From JAXDLH01 sp034666705 (GTDB lineage Bacteria; Chloroflexota; UBA6077; SHYK01), in contig JAXDLH010000212.1 of NCBI GenBank assembly GCA_034666705.1, positions 1-7,733 on the forward strand: 7,733 nucleotides of DNA. Direction: 5' to 3'. Shown here piece by piece: positions 7,064 through 7,733 of the stretch. The first letter of the stretch is position 1. The number at the start of each line of letters is the position of its first letter. Made by a program: the position numbers and the translations under genes. The notes beneath the pieces were generated by a model that searched no databases, was not told the DNA's origin, and saw nothing but the letters and a program-made list of their open reading frames with translations.

Positions 7064-7733
7064 CTAGTTGAATTGCTGAAGAAAGCGCAGGTCGTTGCCG
7101 TAGAAGAGGCGGATGTCGTCGATGACGTGCTTGACCATCGTGATGCGCTCGGGACCGAGCCCGAAGGCATAGCCATTGACGGCATCCGGGTCGTAGCCGA
7201 CGTTGCGCAGCACCTTGGGGTGGACCATTCCCGCGCCGAGCAGCTCGATCCAGCCGCCCATCTTGCACGTTCGGCAGCCAACCCCGCGGCAGATCGGGCA
7301 CTGCACGCTCATCTCGACGCCCGGCTCGACGAACGGGAAGTAGTCGCAGCGGAAGCGGCACTGGATCTCGGGCCAGAACATGCGTTGCGCGAACGAGATC
7401 AGCGTGCCTTTGAGCTCCGCCATCGTAAGGCCTTTGTCTACCGCAAGCCCTTCGACCTGGTAGAACATCCACTCGTGCGAGGCGTCCTGCGCCTCGTAGC
7501 GGTAGCAGCGGCCCGGGACCACTATGCGGACCGGTGGCTTCGTCTGCTCCATCACGCGGGCCTGGTCGGGCGAGGTATGCGTGCGCAGGAGCACGCTCGG
7601 CGGGTCCACGTAGAACGTGTCCCACATGTCGCGGGCGGGGTGGTGCGGCGGCATGTTGAGGTATTCGAAGTTGTTGAGGTCATCCTCGACTTCGCGGGTG
7701 CGATAGATTTGGAAGCCCATGTCGGCGAAGATG
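7064..7733 (-). CDS. pheS: Phenylalanyl-tRNA synthetase alpha subunit (N-terminus cut off by window edge)
   Basis: Catalytic alpha subunit of phenylalanyl-tRNA synthetase, a class II enzyme. The frame stays open past the ATG at 7720 to the window edge with family-like residues (IFADMGF), so the true start is outside. The 222 visible residues compare with about 340-350, so the N-terminal coiled coil that binds tRNA is missing. Fragment numbering: HPARDMWDTFY (31-41, motif 1 area); THTSPDQAR (51-59); motif 2 GRCYRYE...HEWMFYQVEG (74-95); FPFVEPG (132-138), whose phenylalanines contact substrate Phe in the Thermus enzyme; four-cysteine insert C145, C148, C153, C156; LGAGMVHPKVL (165-175); motif 3 GYAFGLGPERITM (187-199), where Ala189 corresponds to E. 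coli Ala294 that sets pocket size; ending FLQQFN. The stop is TAG at 7064-7066. It is the first visible gene of the minus-strand cluster. Any T-box or leader lies beyond the edge. Confidence 0.98.
   Translation of the reverse strand, partial: IFADMGFQIYRTREVEDDLNNFEYLNMPPHHPARDMWDTFYVDPPSVLLRTHTSPDQARVMEQTKPPVRIVVPGRCYRYEAQDASHEWMFYQVEGLAVDKGLTMAELKGTLISFAQRMFWPEIQCRFRCDYFPFVEPGVEMSVQCPICRGVGCRTCKMGGWIELLGAGMVHPKVLRNVGYDPDAVNGYAFGLGPERITMVKHVIDDIRLFYGNDLRFLQQFN

Noticed and set aside
6966..7625. Minus-strand open frame of 219 codons overlapping pheS
   Set aside because: It is in another frame of the same strand as pheS, whose motifs are unmistakable; the alternative translation is Arg/Pro/Gly-rich without domains.
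7721..7733. T-box or attenuator regulating pheST
   Set aside because: Such a leader would lie upstream of pheS, beyond the window; nothing inside the window supports it.

Overview
The window is GC-rich, tightly packed bacterial chromosome that carries housekeeping genes. High GC, Arg/Ala-rich proteins, a type-2 malate dehydrogenase, a PheS with a four-cysteine insert and a small membrane protein with a double zinc ribbon together suggest a Chloroflexota-like bacterium, possibly near Thermomicrobia/Sphaerobacter. That placement is an inference from overall character, not from a marker gene. I saw no mobile element, CRISPR array, tRNA, rRNA or origin.

Layout: bases 1-663 (+) hold the C-terminal two thirds of a malate dehydrogenase whose start lies before the window. 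A 22-bp perfect hairpin (697-743) separates it from everything else, which lies on the minus strand and converges on it. Read in the direction of transcription (right to left), the minus-strand genes are pheS (N-terminus cut off by the right edge), pheT, a CvpA-family membrane protein, mutS2, and an uncharacterised two-helix membrane protein with a double zinc ribbon. Gaps are 101, 124, 54 and 84 bases, so no gene-free stretch exceeds 300 bases. The 124-base gap holds a plausible promoter for cvpA-mutS2. The 84-base gap holds a small hairpin after mutS2 and a -10-like box just before the zinc-ribbon gene.

How the genes work together: PheS and PheT form the alpha2beta2 phenylalanyl-tRNA synthetase, PheS carrying the catalytic site and PheT the editing, tRNA-binding and structural domains. 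MutS2 is a MutS-like ATPase with a C-terminal Smr domain; in Bacillus its relative has been linked both to DNA recombination/repair and to collided ribosomes. The order pheS-pheT-cvpA-mutS2 is a reduced version of the Bacillus subtilis order pheS-pheT-rnhC-zapA-yshB(cvpA)-polX-mutS2, with rnhC, zapA and polX missing. No novel multi-gene system is evident. The least explained gene is the zinc-ribbon membrane protein at 755-1333.
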